Assembly (NCBI GenBank): GCA_937873575.1
Contig: CALMPK010000206.1
Location: 1 to 58,169 of the forward strand
Reading direction: 5' to 3'
DNA from: an uncultured Hyphomicrobiaceae bacterium
Lineage (GTDB): Bacteria; Pseudomonadota; Alphaproteobacteria; Rhizobiales; Hyphomicrobiaceae
DNA length: 58,169 nt
Shown here in pieces: positions 17,432 through 26,945 of the stretch. A program made the position numbers and the translations under genes. The notes beneath the pieces are model-generated. The model did not search any database, was not told the DNA's origin, and saw only the letters and a program-made list of their open reading frames with translations. Numbering within the stretch: position 1 is the first letter of the stretch; the number at the start of each line of letters is the position of its first letter.

Positions 17432-20400
17432 GCGATCCCGGTTACGCCGAGCTACAGGTGACGAGCCATTTCAGTTTCCTGCGCGGCGCATCGTCCTGCG
17501 ACGAGCTGTTTGCGCGCGCCGCCGAACTCGGCATCGAGGCGCTGGCCGTGGTCGATCGCAACAGCCTCGCCGGCATCGTGCGCGCCCACGAAGCCGCAAA
17601 GGCGACAGGCGTGCGCCTCGTCGTCGGCTGCCGGCTCGACCTCACGGACGGCCCGTCGATCCTCGTCTACCCGACCGATCGGCTCGCCTATTCGCGGCTG
17701 TGCCGCCTGTTGTCGCTGGGCAAGAAGCGCGCCGGAAAGGCCAAATGCGATCTGCGGTGGCCCGATCTCGTCGCCTATGGCGAGGGCTTGATCGCTGTGC
17801 TCGTGCCCGACATGGCTGACGAGGAGTGCGGCTTCCATCTGCGCCGGCTGCGCGAGGCCTTCGGCGACCGCGCCTATATGGCCTTGACGCTGCGGCGGCG
17901 GCCCAACGACCAGCTCCGGCTTCACGAGCAGTCGAACCTCGCGACACAGATGCGCGTGCCGACGATCGTCACCAACGACATCCTGTTTCATGATCCCGAC
18001 CGACGCATTCTTCAAGATGTTGTCACCTGCATCCATCACGGCGTCACGATCGACGAGCTGGGCGATCGCCGCGAGCGGCATGCGGATCGCTATCTCAAAC
18101 CGCCCGCCGAGATGCACCGCCTCTTCGCGCGTTATCCCGAGGCGCTCGCGCGGACGCTAGAGATCGTGCGGCGCTGTGCCTTCTCCATGGACGAACTGCG
18201 CTACCAGTACCCGGAGGAGCGCGACGATCCCTCGCTGACGCCGCAGCAAACGCTCGCGAAGCTGACCTGGGAAGGCGCGGAGCGGCGCTACCCGGAGGGC
18301 GTGCCAGAGAACGTCGTCACCTCGTTGAAGCACGAGCTGGCGCTGATCGAGAAACTCGACTACGCGCCATATTTCCTCACCGTCAATTCCATCGTGCAAT
18401 TCGCCCGCTCGCGCGACATCCTCTGCCAGGGCCGCGGCTCGGCCGCCAATTCGGCGGTCTGCTATGTGCTCGGCATCACGAGCATCGATCCCGGTCGCAA
18501 TGATCTCCTCTTCGAACGGTTCATTTCGGAAGAGCGACGCGAGCCGCCCGACATCGACGTCGATTTCGAACACGAGAGGCGCGAGATCGTCATGCAGTGG
18601 GTGTTCGACGCCTACGGCCGCGACCGCGCCGCGCTCTGCTCAACGGTCATCCGCTACCGCACCAAGGGCGCGTTGCGCGACGTCGGCAAGGCCCTCGGCC
18701 TGCCCGAGGACCTGATCTCGACGCTCTCCGGCCAGGTCTGGGGCTGGTCGGAGGAGGGCGTCTCGAAGGGCCAGGTCGAACAGCTCAATCTCAATGCGTC
18801 CGACCGGCGCCTGCGCCTGACCCTCGACCTCGCCCGGCAGTTGCAGGGCGCGCCGAGGCACCTGTCGCAGCATCCCGGCGGGTTCGTCCTCACCCAGGAC
18901 CGGCTCGACGATCTCGTGCCGATCGAGCCGGCGGCGATGGCCGACCGCCAGGTGGTGGAATGGGACAAAGACGATGTCGACGCGCTCCGATTCATGAAGG
19001 TGGACGTGCTCGCGCTCGGGATGCTGACCTGCATGAAGAAGGGCCTCGACCTTCTGGCCGAGCACAAGGGCGCCAACCTCGATCTCGCGACCATCCCGCC
19101 CGAAGATCCGCGCACCTATGCGATGATCAGGCGCGCCGACACGCTCGGGACGTTCCAGATCGAATCCCGCGCGCAGATGTCGATGCTGCCGCGCCTCAAA
19201 CCCCGGACCTATTACGATCTCGTCGTGCAGGTCGCGATCGTCAGGCCCGGTCCCATCCAGGGCGACATGGTGCACCCCTATCTGCGCCGTCGCGAGGGGC
19301 TGGAGCCGGTTCACTATCCCAAGCCCGAACTGGAAAAGGTGCTCGGCAAGACGCTCGGCGTCCCGCTCTTTCAAGAGCAAGCCATGATGGTCGCGATCAC
19401 CTGCGCCAACTTCACACCGGGCGAGGCCGACATGCTGCGCAAGTCGATGACCACTTTTAAACATACGGGCGGCGTCAGCGCGTTCCGGGCCAAGCTCATC
19501 GACGGCATGATCGACAACGGCTACGAGCGCGACTTCGCGGAGGCGACCTTCCGCCAGCTCGAAGGCTTCGGCTCTTACGGATTTCCGGAAAGCCACGCAG
19601 CCTCTTTTGCGCTGATCGCCTACGCCTCCGCCTGGCTCAAATGCTGGCACCCCGACGTCTTCGCCGCGGCGCTGCTCAATTCACAGCCCATGGGCTTTTA
19701 CGCGCCCGCCCAAATCGTGCGCGACGCCCGCGAGCACGGCGTCGAAATCCGGCCGGTCTGCGTGAATGCGTCCCGCTGGGACTGCACGCTGGAGCCGACC
19801 GGCGACGAGGATCGCTTCGCTGTGCGCCTGGGGCTGCGCATGGTGAAGGGCCTCGCCAACGCCAATGCCGCCGCGATCGTCGCGGCGCGGGCGGGCCAGC
19901 CCTTCGCTTCCGTCGACGACCTCTGGCGCCGTGCCGGCGTGCCGCAGGCCGCGCTCGTCCAGCTCGCCGAGGCCGACGCCTTCCGGCCGGCTTTCGGGCT
20001 CGCCCGGCGCGAGGCGCTCTGGGCCATCCGCGGCCTGCGCGACGAGCCGCTGCCGCTCTTCGCGGCCGCGACCGCGCGTGAAGCCGAGATCGTGCCCGAG
20101 ATCGACGAGCCGTCCGTCTCGCTTCGCCCGATGACGGCCGGCAGCGAGGTGGTGGAGGACTACGGCCATACCGGCCTGTCGCTGCGCGCGCATCCGGTCT
20201 CCTTCCTGCGCGAGGACCTGCGCCGCCGGCGCATCGTCTCGCTGGCCGAGGCGATGGACGCCCGCGACGGCCGCTGGCTCGAAGCCGCCGGCATCGTCCT
20301 TGTCCGGCAAAGGCCCGGCTCCGCCAAAGGTGTGCTGTTCGTCACGCTGGAGGACGAGACCGGCATCGGCAATCTCGTCATCTGGCCGAAGGTCTTCGAG

Positions 20401-20700
20401 GCGAACCGCCGCACGCTGCTGTCGGCCGGCATGCTCGCGGTACGCGGCCGCATTCAGCGTGAAGGCGCCGTCGTGCATCTGGTCGCGCAGCGCATCACCG
20501 ACCTCTCGGCCGATCTGGCGAGCGTCGGCGCCCGCGACGCCGCCTTTCCATTGCCCCACGGACGCGGCGACGAATTCCACCACGGCTCGCCGTCGCCCGA
20601 TCCGCGCGGCCTGCCACCGCGATCGTTCAAGGGCCGCACCTTCACAGACAATTACGGTCATATCCGCCAGATCGCCGTGAAGGGTCGGAATTTCAAATGA
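17428..20700 (+). CDS. dnaE2: Error-prone DNA polymerase DnaE2 (ImuC)
   Basis: 1090 aa. The N-terminal PHP domain starts [22 protein letters not shown]. The palm domain has [17 protein letters not shown] and the catalytic aspartates in [16 protein letters not shown] (about residues 371-386), with [21 protein letters not shown] in the fingers and a C-terminal OB-fold (about 950-1040). Start chosen at MSDPGYAEL, which overlaps the imuB stop by 4 nt; the frame is open far upstream inside imuB but that part is not homologous. It carries out mutagenic bypass synthesis under SOS control. Confidence 0.93.
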   Translation: MSDPGYAELQVTSHFSFLRGASSCDELFARAAELGIEALAVVDRNSLAGIVRAHEAAKATGVRLVVGCRLDLTDGPSILVYPTDRLAYSRLCRLLSLGKKRAGKAKCDLRWPDLVAYGEGLIAVLVPDMADEECGFHLRRLREAFGDRAYMALTLRRRPNDQLRLHEQSNLATQMRVPTIVTNDILFHDPDRRILQDVVTCIHHGVTIDELGDRRERHADRYLKPPAEMHRLFARYPEALARTLEIVRRCAFSMDELRYQYPEERDDPSLTPQQTLAKLTWEGAERRYPEGVPENVVTSLKHELALIEKLDYAPYFLTVNSIVQFARSRDILCQGRGSAANSAVCYVLGITSIDPGRNDLLFERFISEERREPPDIDVDFEHERREIVMQWVFDAYGRDRAALCSTVIRYRTKGALRDVGKALGLPEDLISTLSGQVWGWSEEGVSKGQVEQLNLNASDRRLRLTLDLARQLQGAPRHLSQHPGGFVLTQDRLDDLVPIEPAAMADRQVVEWDKDDVDALRFMKVDVLALGMLTCMKKGLDLLAEHKGANLDLATIPPEDPRTYAMIRRADTLGTFQIESRAQMSMLPRLKPRTYYDLVVQVAIVRPGPIQGDMVHPYLRRREGLEPVHYPKPELEKVLGKTLGVPLFQEQAMMVAITCANFTPGEADMLRKSMTTFKHTGGVSAFRAKLIDGMIDNGYERDFAEATFRQLEGFGSYGFPESHAASFALIAYASAWLKCWHPDVFAAALLNSQPMGFYAPAQIVRDAREHGVEIRPVCVNASRWDCTLEPTGDEDRFAVRLGLRMVKGLANANAAAIVAARAGQPFASVDDLWRRAGVPQAALVQLAEADAFRPAFGLARREALWAIRGLRDEPLPLFAAATAREAEIVPEIDEPSVSLRPMTAGSEVVEDYGHTGLSLRAHPVSFLREDLRRRRIVSLAEAMDARDGRWLEAAGIVLVRQRPGSAKGVLFVTLEDETGIGNLVIWPKVFEANRRTLLSAGMLAVRGRIQREGAVVHLVAQRITDLSADLASVGARDAAFPLPHGRGDEFHHGSPSPDPRGLPPRSFKGRTFTDNYGHIRQIAVKGRNFK

Positions 20701-20821
20701 TCTTTCCATCCAAGGTTCGCCGCACGACAGCCGCATTTACATTGGTCATTCTTGAGTATTTGTTCAGTTGCAACGCGCACTGGCCGATAAACAACTAACG
20801 ACGCCCAAAGAAAGTGAATTC

Positions 20822-21718
20822 ATGCCGTCTTCCTCGAAGCAAACTGAGCAAATAGCTACATGGAAGCAGGCCTTTCGCGACGAGACGACGGGAATACACA
20901 AAACCGTCCGCGACCTCATCTGGAACTACGCGGCATTTCGGACGACGATCCGGATTGTCAGGCTCGCAAACGAAAAGCGTGAAGAGCATCCGCGCCTCAA
21001 TCAGATGCTGTTCGATCTGATTTCAGATGGCTACTGGTCGAGCCTGCTCGTAGGGATCAGACGTCTGCTCGACAAAGGACCCATAAAGGGGCCGAAAGGA
21101 GTCTACTCCATCCGGTCGGTCGTGAAAGACGTTGAGCAGTCTCGCCCCTGGCTAACGCGCAGGAAATATATCGAGGAGGTCCTTGAGGCGCGGTATGACC
21201 TCACACCGATGCTTGAGGAGCAGCATCAGAGATTGATCGCCGCGAAAGGGGCGGCGACCTGGGGAGACCCTGACCTCTTCAGGAGCGAGATCGCGCACGA
21301 GCAGTTTGATTTCCTAAGCGGCGTTCTGCCGACCGATCGCCGAGCGGACGACCTTATCGATCCGGCCGTCCTGGCCAGGATCGAGAAGCGTTTGGCTTCT
21401 CTCGATACCATTGGTGATCACGTCAATTCTCATTTGGCGCATGCAGGAAACCACGAAAGCCGGCAGGGCAAGTCGCTCGCGAACTTCGACATACGAGACG
21501 CCCAACGAGCACTCCGCGAGTTGAAGCAGATTTCCGACCTCACCGGCGTCTGGTTCGCAAATGAGGGTGGCGGCGGACTTGCGACATTCATAGGAGATCA
21601 ATTCGCAGGCCTCGATGAGCCGCTCGTCGACACCGAACAGATCGCTCAACTTCTAGAGCATTGGCGAGAGATCGACCGCGAAGTCGCAAACTGGTCAATC
21701 ACGCCGAAGGAATTGTAG
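20822..21718 (+). CDS. Uncharacterised protein, possibly HEPN/AbiU2-like
   Basis: 298 aa, mainly alpha-helical with no membrane segment. The central segment VNSHLAHAGNHESR resembles the R/N-x4-H type motif of HEPN ribonucleases in the AbiU2-like family, and the helical layout (long N-terminal helices with FRTTIRIVRLANEKR and LLVGIRRLLDK) fits. I cannot confirm the family. A start at 20768 is possible, but ATG 20822 has AAAGAAAG upstream. It stands between dnaE2 and SRAP on the island. Base composition is less GC-rich than its neighbours, consistent with separate acquisition. Confidence 0.6.
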   Translation: MPSSSKQTEQIATWKQAFRDETTGIHKTVRDLIWNYAAFRTTIRIVRLANEKREEHPRLNQMLFDLISDGYWSSLLVGIRRLLDKGPIKGPKGVYSIRSVVKDVEQSRPWLTRRKYIEEVLEARYDLTPMLEEQHQRLIAAKGAATWGDPDLFRSEIAHEQFDFLSGVLPTDRRADDLIDPAVLARIEKRLASLDTIGDHVNSHLAHAGNHESRQGKSLANFDIRDAQRALRELKQISDLTGVWFANEGGGGLATFIGDQFAGLDEPLVDTEQIAQLLEHWREIDREVANWSITPKEL

Positions 21719-21769
21719 CCCGTTCTGCTCCTGTGGTCTCCGGAACTGCGCGACAGACCGACCGGCACA

Positions 21770-22360
21770 TTACGCGACCTGCTCGACCGCCAGTGACCCG
21801 GCTGGCAGCGGCTTGATCAGCGTTTGGGCCGGGACCGACGGATCGAGCCAGTCAGCCCAGGCTTTCCGTTCCAGAATGACGATCTGGCGATCATGATAGG
21901 GCGCGATGTCGGGACCGGGCCCCATCGTCAGCATGGTGAAGGCCTCGCCGACCTCCTTCGTGTCCCGCCAGATGCCCGCGATCCCGAAGATCGGCTCGCC
22001 GCTCTTCGTGAATAGCCACTTGTCCTTGCGCTTCTTTCCCTTCTCGGCCGGGTCCGTGAACTCGTAGAATCCATCAGCGACGATGATGCAGCGGTTGGAG
22101 GCGAACTCGCGGCCGTCCGAGCGGAAATTGTAGACCGGCCGCTTGTTCTGGCCCGGCCAGCTCCAGCGCCGTTGCACGAGATCGCCTTCGCCGCGCTCGC
22201 CCTCGACCGTGCGCACGATCGGCCCGACATCGGTGATCTTGATGTCGTCGCGGGCCTCGATGTTCGGGCGGCCCTCCGAAAACCGTATCTTGATCTTCAG
22301 GTCGGCGAACTCCTCGATGATCGAGGAGATGTCGACCTTCAGCCGGTAGTCATTGCACAT
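21770..22360 (-). CDS. yedK: SOS response-associated peptidase, SRAP/YedK (HMCES) family
   Basis: 196 aa. Start chosen at MCNDYR because the catalytic Cys2 must be exposed after removal of Met1; the frame is open further upstream without homology. Other family residues are ADGFYEF (catalytic Glu) and the His in APYHDRQ. SRAP proteins form a DNA-protein crosslink with abasic sites in single-stranded DNA and shield them. Its place next to the LexA-controlled mutasome fits a DNA-damage role. It is divergent from a decayed paralogue 60 bp away. Confidence 0.9.
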   Translation of the reverse strand: MCNDYRLKVDISSIIEEFADLKIKIRFSEGRPNIEARDDIKITDVGPIVRTVEGERGEGDLVQRRWSWPGQNKRPVYNFRSDGREFASNRCIIVADGFYEFTDPAEKGKKRKDKWLFTKSGEPIFGIAGIWRDTKEVGEAFTMLTMGPGPDIAPYHDRQIVILERKAWADWLDPSVPAQTLIKPLPAGSLAVEQVA

Positions 22361-22420
22361 CGGTCCTCCGTCCGGATCGTCTTTGCCTCGCGATCCTGTT
22401 CTTTGATATCGTCGCCCGCT

Positions 22421-22925
22421 ATGAGCGCGACGTCTTTCGACATGGACGCATCGCTCGACGAACGCCGCGTGATCATAAGACTTGCAGGCGGCGAAGTTGA
22501 GATGGTGGAGCTGGCCTGGGGTCTGCAACCGCGCGAGCGTGGCGGGCGCTCCGCCACCGTGATCCGCGCCGACGGCCGGACCTTTCCGAGTCATCGCTGC
22601 CTCGCCGGCGTCCGAGTTCCGGTTTCGCAGCCGCGGCAGGCACTACGGCTTCGCGCTCGCCGATGGCGACTGGTTCTATTTCGCAGGGATATGGCGGCCT
22701 GCGTCGCCGGACTGGCCGGAGGCCTATGCGATCCTCACCACCGAGGCGAACCCCGACGTCGCCCCGTTTCATGATCGGCAGGTGGCGGTGCTGCGCCGTG
22801 AGCAGCGCATGGCCTGGCTCGACATGACCTGCCGGGAATCGGAATTGCTTCGTCCCTTGCCGACAGGGTCGTTCAGCGTGTCGGGACTGGACGAGGATGG
22901 TGCGCAGGCGAGGTTCGCCTTCTGA
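22421..22925 (+). pseudogene. SRAP-like paralogue, frameshifted
   Basis: Frame one (from ATG 22421) reads MSATSFDMDASLDERRVIIRL, then ELAWGLQPRERGG and RTFPSHRCL. After about 22603-22610 the homology continues in another frame: ASEFRFRSRGRHYGFALADGDWF, FAGIWRP, APFHDRQVAVL, ending at a TGA at 22923-22925. Compared with a normal RCL-(I/V)-PASEF junction, two bases seem lost. The N-terminus has no Cys2, so even the intact form would lack the crosslinking cysteine. It could be a broken inactive SRAP paralogue or a sequencing error. Confidence 0.75.
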
Positions 22926-23034
22926 AACTCTGATATCCGTATTTCCGTGTTGGCGGCTTTGCAGCTTTGTGGGGAAGGCCTTCCCCCTGGTCGGCACTGC
23001 GTTGCCGACGCACCCCCTTCTGCGGGGAGACCCC

Positions 23035-23052
23035 CAGGCTGTGCAGAAACTC
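23035..23052. repeat. Terminal inverted repeat, left
   Basis: CAGGCTGTGCAGAAACTC, exact inverse complement of 30100-30117. Confidence 0.85.
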
Positions 23053-23103
23053 GGCGACGATTCAGTGCGGGTGCGATGACGCGAACTGAATCGAGCGGGG
23101 TTC

Positions 23104-24525
23104 TCAGCCCCGCGACATCAGCGCCCCGGTCCCGAAGGCGTTCGAAGCGCGGATGATGTTGAATGCCAGGACCGAGAGGGCAGCTTCGGCTTTCACCCGC
23201 CGCAAACCGCGGGTCAGGAAGCGGCCTCCGCCAGACATTCGCTTGATGGTGCCGAAGGGATGCTCCACCGTGCAGCGCCGGATCGTCATGAGATCAGGGT
23301 TCTCGTGAACCCGACGTTCCATCCGATCGAGCGCGCCTTGATCCACGAGCCTGTGAATGGTGCGCTGATATCCTGGCGTACACCGCGGCTTGATGTGGCA
23401 AGTCTGGCACGCGGGCGTTCTGTAGCGGATCGCCCGATTTCGGGTATGTTTGCCCTTGGGATGCATGGTTTCACCAGCCGGGCAGCAGATCGTGTCGGTT
23501 TCCTCGTCATGGACGAACTGCACAGGGCGGAAGTATTGCGCGCTCATGGCGCCGCGCTTGATCGGAGCCGCTACTCGTACACCGTCTTGCTCGCAGCGCG
23601 CGACCTCCTGCGCATTCGAATAGCCTCCGTCCGCCAGCACTTCGAGTTGGTCAACGTCGAGCACTTGCTTTACCGCAATAGCCATTGGATGCAGCAACTG
23701 GCTGTCGTTGGCTTCGTTGGCGACGTCGTTGTGAATGATCAGGCCGCTTTCGACATCGACAACACTCTGGAGATTATAGGCTGGGAACTTCGGCGCCCGG
23801 CCATATCCCATTGGTCGTGCATCCGGTTCTCCGAAGACCACGACGTTGGTATCATGCTCAGCGAGCTCGGCCTGCCGCTTTTCCAAGCGCTGCTTGCGGC
23901 GTTCGAGCGACGCGATCGCGCCGGCAAAAGCCGCGCGATTGACCGTCTGATCGCGCGCGTCCGCCGGGTGTTGATCCGCTATGTTGAGACGGTCGAGATA
24001 GTAGGCGATTTCTGTTTCGGTGTGAGCGATGTCGCGTGCCAGACGATCTGCTCCTGCGATGTTCTTCGCGCTGGCAACCGCCCGCATCTTGGTCCCGTCC
24101 AGCGCCACCTTGCCGGGAGTGACAAGGCCGTTCTCGCGACAGAATCTGATGAATGCGGCGCCCGTGGCGATGATCGCTTCGGGATTATCGTGCCGGAACG
24201 CTGCGATGGTCCGATAGTCCGGGGTCATCCGCCGCATCAGCCAGATGGCCTCCAGGTCGCGCTGGCAGGCGCGCTCCAACTGGCGCGAAGAGCGTAACTG
24301 GTTCAGGTAACCCCAGATATACAGCCGCAGCATATCGCCTGGATGATAACCGGGTCGCCCCGTTGCGGCCGAGATAGTGCGCTCAAAGCCAAGCGCCGTG
24401 AGATCGAGGGTTTCGACGAAGGCGTCGACGACCCGGACGAGAGATTCCTGCGGCACGTAGTCATCGACGCAGGCAGGTAAAAGAAGCGGCTGGCTTCGGT
24501 CATATCCCTCAATAAAGCGTCCCAT
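23104..24525 (-). CDS. IS1182-family transposase
   Basis: 473 aa. The N-terminus MGRFIEGYDRSQPLLLPACVDDYV is typical of IS1182. DDE residues are likely in VALDGTKMRA, LADGGYSNAQE and the C-terminal EHPFGTIKRMSG. Zinc-like Cys residues occur in CQTCHIKPRC. It appears full length and uninterrupted. Start chosen at the ATG at 24523-24525 with GGAGGCACA upstream. It reads out towards the left inverted repeat. Confidence 0.9.
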   Translation of the reverse strand: MGRFIEGYDRSQPLLLPACVDDYVPQESLVRVVDAFVETLDLTALGFERTISAATGRPGYHPGDMLRLYIWGYLNQLRSSRQLERACQRDLEAIWLMRRMTPDYRTIAAFRHDNPEAIIATGAAFIRFCRENGLVTPGKVALDGTKMRAVASAKNIAGADRLARDIAHTETEIAYYLDRLNIADQHPADARDQTVNRAAFAGAIASLERRKQRLEKRQAELAEHDTNVVVFGEPDARPMGYGRAPKFPAYNLQSVVDVESGLIIHNDVANEANDSQLLHPMAIAVKQVLDVDQLEVLADGGYSNAQEVARCEQDGVRVAAPIKRGAMSAQYFRPVQFVHDEETDTICCPAGETMHPKGKHTRNRAIRYRTPACQTCHIKPRCTPGYQRTIHRLVDQGALDRMERRVHENPDLMTIRRCTVEHPFGTIKRMSGGGRFLTRGLRRVKAEAALSVLAFNIIRASNAFGTGALMSRG

Positions 24526-24726
24526 TGTGCCTCCGTGCCGCAAGTAATGAAGTGTACCATCCTTGGGCAAATAACCCCAGTAAATGCTTGGCAATACGAG
24601 CAATATCTACTGCGGTCGCCACCAGAACATATTGCTCGCACCAGTCTGGTGGTAGACAAAGAAGTATCGGGGAACGCGCGCGCTGTCGCACGCTCGGGAT
24701 GCGGACCATGATGAGGTTCTGGCAAG

Positions 24727-25473
24727 GTGGAATTGGATGGACTCTGGCTCGCGGTGGCCTTCTTCCTCATCGCACTGATCTATGCGTCGGTCGGCCAGGC
24801 CGGGGCGTCTGGCTACATCGCGATCATGGCGCTGGTCGGCTTTGCGCCGTTGGCGATGAAGACGACCGCGCTCGCCCTCAATCTGCTGGTCGCAGCAATC
24901 GGGACAGCCATGTTCCTGAAGGCTGGAAGGCTGTCGTGGCGAAGTGTCTGGCCTTTCGCGATCTTGGGCTTCCCGTTCTCGCTGCTTGGCGGATCTGTCC
25001 AGCTACCCCCGGATATCTATTATCCGGTCGTCGGGGTGGTTCTCGTCCTGTCGGCCGTCCAGATGGCGCGGACGGCCCTTCGTAGATCTGGATCATCTGC
25101 TGACCTGCCAATCGATCCGCCCTTCATCCCGGCACTGGCAACGGGTGCGATCATTGGCTTCATATCCGGCACGACAGGGACCGGAGGCGGCGTATTCCTC
25201 GCGCCGGTAATCCTCGCGATGAACTGGGGTACAGCACGCCAGACTGCGGCGACAACCGCCGTCTACAACCTGATGAACTCGGCTGCCGCACTGCTTGGAG
25301 CCTATGCCTGGTGGGATCAGATCCCGAGTGCGCTACCCGGGTGGCTGATCGCCGTCGCTGTTGGCGGCTCGCTCGGGGCCTTCATCGGTAGCCGTTACCT
25401 ACCCGAACTATGGTTGCGCATCATTCTGGCGGTAATCCTTCTCGCCTCGGGCGTGAGGCTGCTGTTCGGGTGA
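24727..25473 (+). CDS. TauE/SafE family sulfite/anion exporter-like membrane protein
   Basis: 248 aa, GTG start with AAGG upstream. About eight hydrophobic segments in two repeats: YASVGQAGASGYIAIMALVG in the first half and GFISGTTGTGGGVFLAPVIL in the second, the paired TauE/SafE (UPF0721) motifs. Members export sulfite, sulfoacetate and other anions; the substrate here is unknown. It sits between the transposase and the ars operon, 137 bp before arsR, and probably travels with the transposon. Confidence 0.85.
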   Translation: MELDGLWLAVAFFLIALIYASVGQAGASGYIAIMALVGFAPLAMKTTALALNLLVAAIGTAMFLKAGRLSWRSVWPFAILGFPFSLLGGSVQLPPDIYYPVVGVVLVLSAVQMARTALRRSGSSADLPIDPPFIPALATGAIIGFISGTTGTGGGVFLAPVILAMNWGTARQTAATTAVYNLMNSAAALLGAYAWWDQIPSALPGWLIAVAVGGSLGAFIGSRYLPELWLRIILAVILLASGVRLLFG

Positions 25474-25587
25474 CGGCCAGCTTTACCTGTCACAACCGAG
25501 TTTCAGCGATCTCCCCACCGTGATGCGATTATCACTGGTTACCAGATGAGGTGAAAACTATGGATCGTCCCGGTCTAGACTTCAGCC

Positions 25588-25613
25588 CATATGTCGATTA
25601 GTCTCGACATATG
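25588..25613. promoter_or_regulatory. ArsR operator overlapping the arsR start codon
   Basis: Perfect 10-bp inverted repeat CATATGTCGA-TTAGTC-TCGACATATG. The right arm contains the arsR ATG (25611-25613). The position suits autorepression by ArsR; no other site of this type is seen nearby. Confidence 0.65.
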
Positions 25614-25982
25614 GAATCAGAAAACGCCATCCTTGCTTTCGCCGCGCTCGCGCAACCGACCCGCCTCGACGTCTTCCGCCTGCTGATGGAGCATGAGCCG
25701 GACGGATTGCCCGCGGGCGAAGTCGCCCGCCGGTTGGATGTCCCGCACAACACCATGTCCACGCATCTGGCGACGCTGACGCGCGCCGGTCTGATCGATG
25801 CCGAGCGGCACAGCCGCTCGATCATCTATCGGGCGCGGCTTGACGCTGTGCGGGAGCTCGCGGGCTTTCTCGTCAAGGATTGCTGCGGTGGTCGCCCGGA
25901 AATCTGCGCGCCGCTGATCGCCGATATTTCCCCTTGCTGCCCACCGCAAACCTTCGCCGCCAAGGAGGCCACCCATGACTGA
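25611..25982 (+). CDS. arsR: ArsR-family arsenical-responsive repressor
   Basis: 123 aa winged-helix protein: LAQPTRLDVFRLLMEHEPDGLPAGEVARRLDVPHNTMSTHLATLTRAGLI (about residues 13-62) is the ArsR HTH. It lacks the E. coli ELCVCDL metal site but has C-terminal cysteine clusters (KDCCGG, SPCCPP) that may bind As(III), as in other relocated-site ArsR proteins. It is first in the ars operon, overlaps the next gene by 8 nt, and has a palindromic operator at its start. Confidence 0.9.
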   Translation: MESENAILAFAALAQPTRLDVFRLLMEHEPDGLPAGEVARRLDVPHNTMSTHLATLTRAGLIDAERHSRSIIYRARLDAVRELAGFLVKDCCGGRPEICAPLIADISPCCPPQTFAAKEATHD

Positions 25983-26502
25983 CCGCATCTACAATGTTCT
26001 GTTTCTCTGCACCGGCAACTCGGCGCGCTCGATCCTCGCCGAGAGCATCCTGAACAAGGATGGCGAGGGTCGATTTCGTGCCTTCTCTGCCGGGTCGCAG
26101 CCGAAGGGCGCGGTCAATCCCTTTGCGCTGAAGGTGTTGCGGAGCTTCGACTACCCCGCCGAGGGCTTCCGCTCGAAAGGTTGGGAGGAGTTTGCCGAGA
26201 CTGATGCTCCTGTCATGGATTTCGTGTTCACCGTCTGCGACAACGCTGCCGGCGAAGCCTGCCCGGTCTGGCCCGGCCAGCCCATGACCGCCCATTGGGG
26301 GATCGAAGACCCCGCCACCGTCGATGGGCCGGACATTCAGAAGGAAGCCGCCTTCGTTGCGGCCTTCCGCTACATGAAGAACCGCATCGCGGCCTTCACG
26401 TCCCTGCCGGTCGCCAGTCTCGACAAGGCGTCGCTGCGCACGAAGCTGACCGAGATCGGCCAGTCTGAAGGCGCGTCGTCTCCACGTAACAGCGCGGCGT
26501 GA
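25975..26502 (+). CDS. arsC: Arsenate reductase, low-molecular-weight phosphatase type
   Basis: 175 aa. The P-loop is VLFLCTGNSARS (C-x5-R-S, residues about 9-20), with further cysteines in FTVCDNAAGEACPVWPG and an acidic HWGIEDPA. This is the thioredoxin or mycothiol-type LMWP fold that reduces arsenate to arsenite for export. It overlaps arsR by 8 nt and the next gene lies within 8 nt downstream. A second, unrelated arsenate reductase follows it. Confidence 0.88.
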   Translation: MTDRIYNVLFLCTGNSARSILAESILNKDGEGRFRAFSAGSQPKGAVNPFALKVLRSFDYPAEGFRSKGWEEFAETDAPVMDFVFTVCDNAAGEACPVWPGQPMTAHWGIEDPATVDGPDIQKEAAFVAAFRYMKNRIAAFTSLPVASLDKASLRTKLTEIGQSEGASSPRNSAA

Positions 26503-26510
26503 GGCGGCCC

Positions 26511-26936
26511 ATGGACGTTATCATCTATCATAACCTGGATTGCGGCACCTCGCGCAACACGCTGGCAATGATCCGCAATTCGGGCATCGAGCCGCATGTC
26601 ATCGAATACCTGAAGACACCACCATCAAGGGACATGCTGACCCAGCTTATCACCCGCATGGGCGTATCGGTGCGGGAGCTGCTGCGTGAGAAAGGCACAC
26701 CCTATGCGGAACTGGGCCTTGGCGACCCGGCGCTGAGCGACGCGCAGTTGCTCGACGCCATGATGGCGCATCCCATCCTGATCAACCGGCCCATCGTCAT
26801 CAGCCCGAAGGGCGTTCGGCTTTGCCGACCGTCCGAGGACGTGCTCGACCTCCTGCCGCCGCAGCACGGCGCGTTCGTCAAGGAAGACGGCGAGCGCGTG
26901 ATCGGCGAACACGGCCGGCGCGTCGCAACGGCCTGA
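26511..26936 (+). CDS. arsC: Arsenate reductase, glutaredoxin-dependent type
   Basis: 141 aa. The catalytic cysteine is in IYHNLDCGTSRNTLAMIRN (residues about 5-23), followed by arginine-containing segments LINRPIVISPKGVRLCRPSEDVL (about 94-116) typical of ArsC/Spx-like proteins. It reduces arsenate using glutathione and glutaredoxin. ATG 26511 was chosen; a GTG 12 nt upstream overlaps the previous stop. Encoded between the LMWP-type ArsC and the ACR3 pump. Confidence 0.88.
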   Translation: MDVIIYHNLDCGTSRNTLAMIRNSGIEPHVIEYLKTPPSRDMLTQLITRMGVSVRELLREKGTPYAELGLGDPALSDAQLLDAMMAHPILINRPIVISPKGVRLCRPSEDVLDLLPPQHGAFVKEDGERVIGEHGRRVATA

Positions 26937-26945
26937 GGGGATCCT

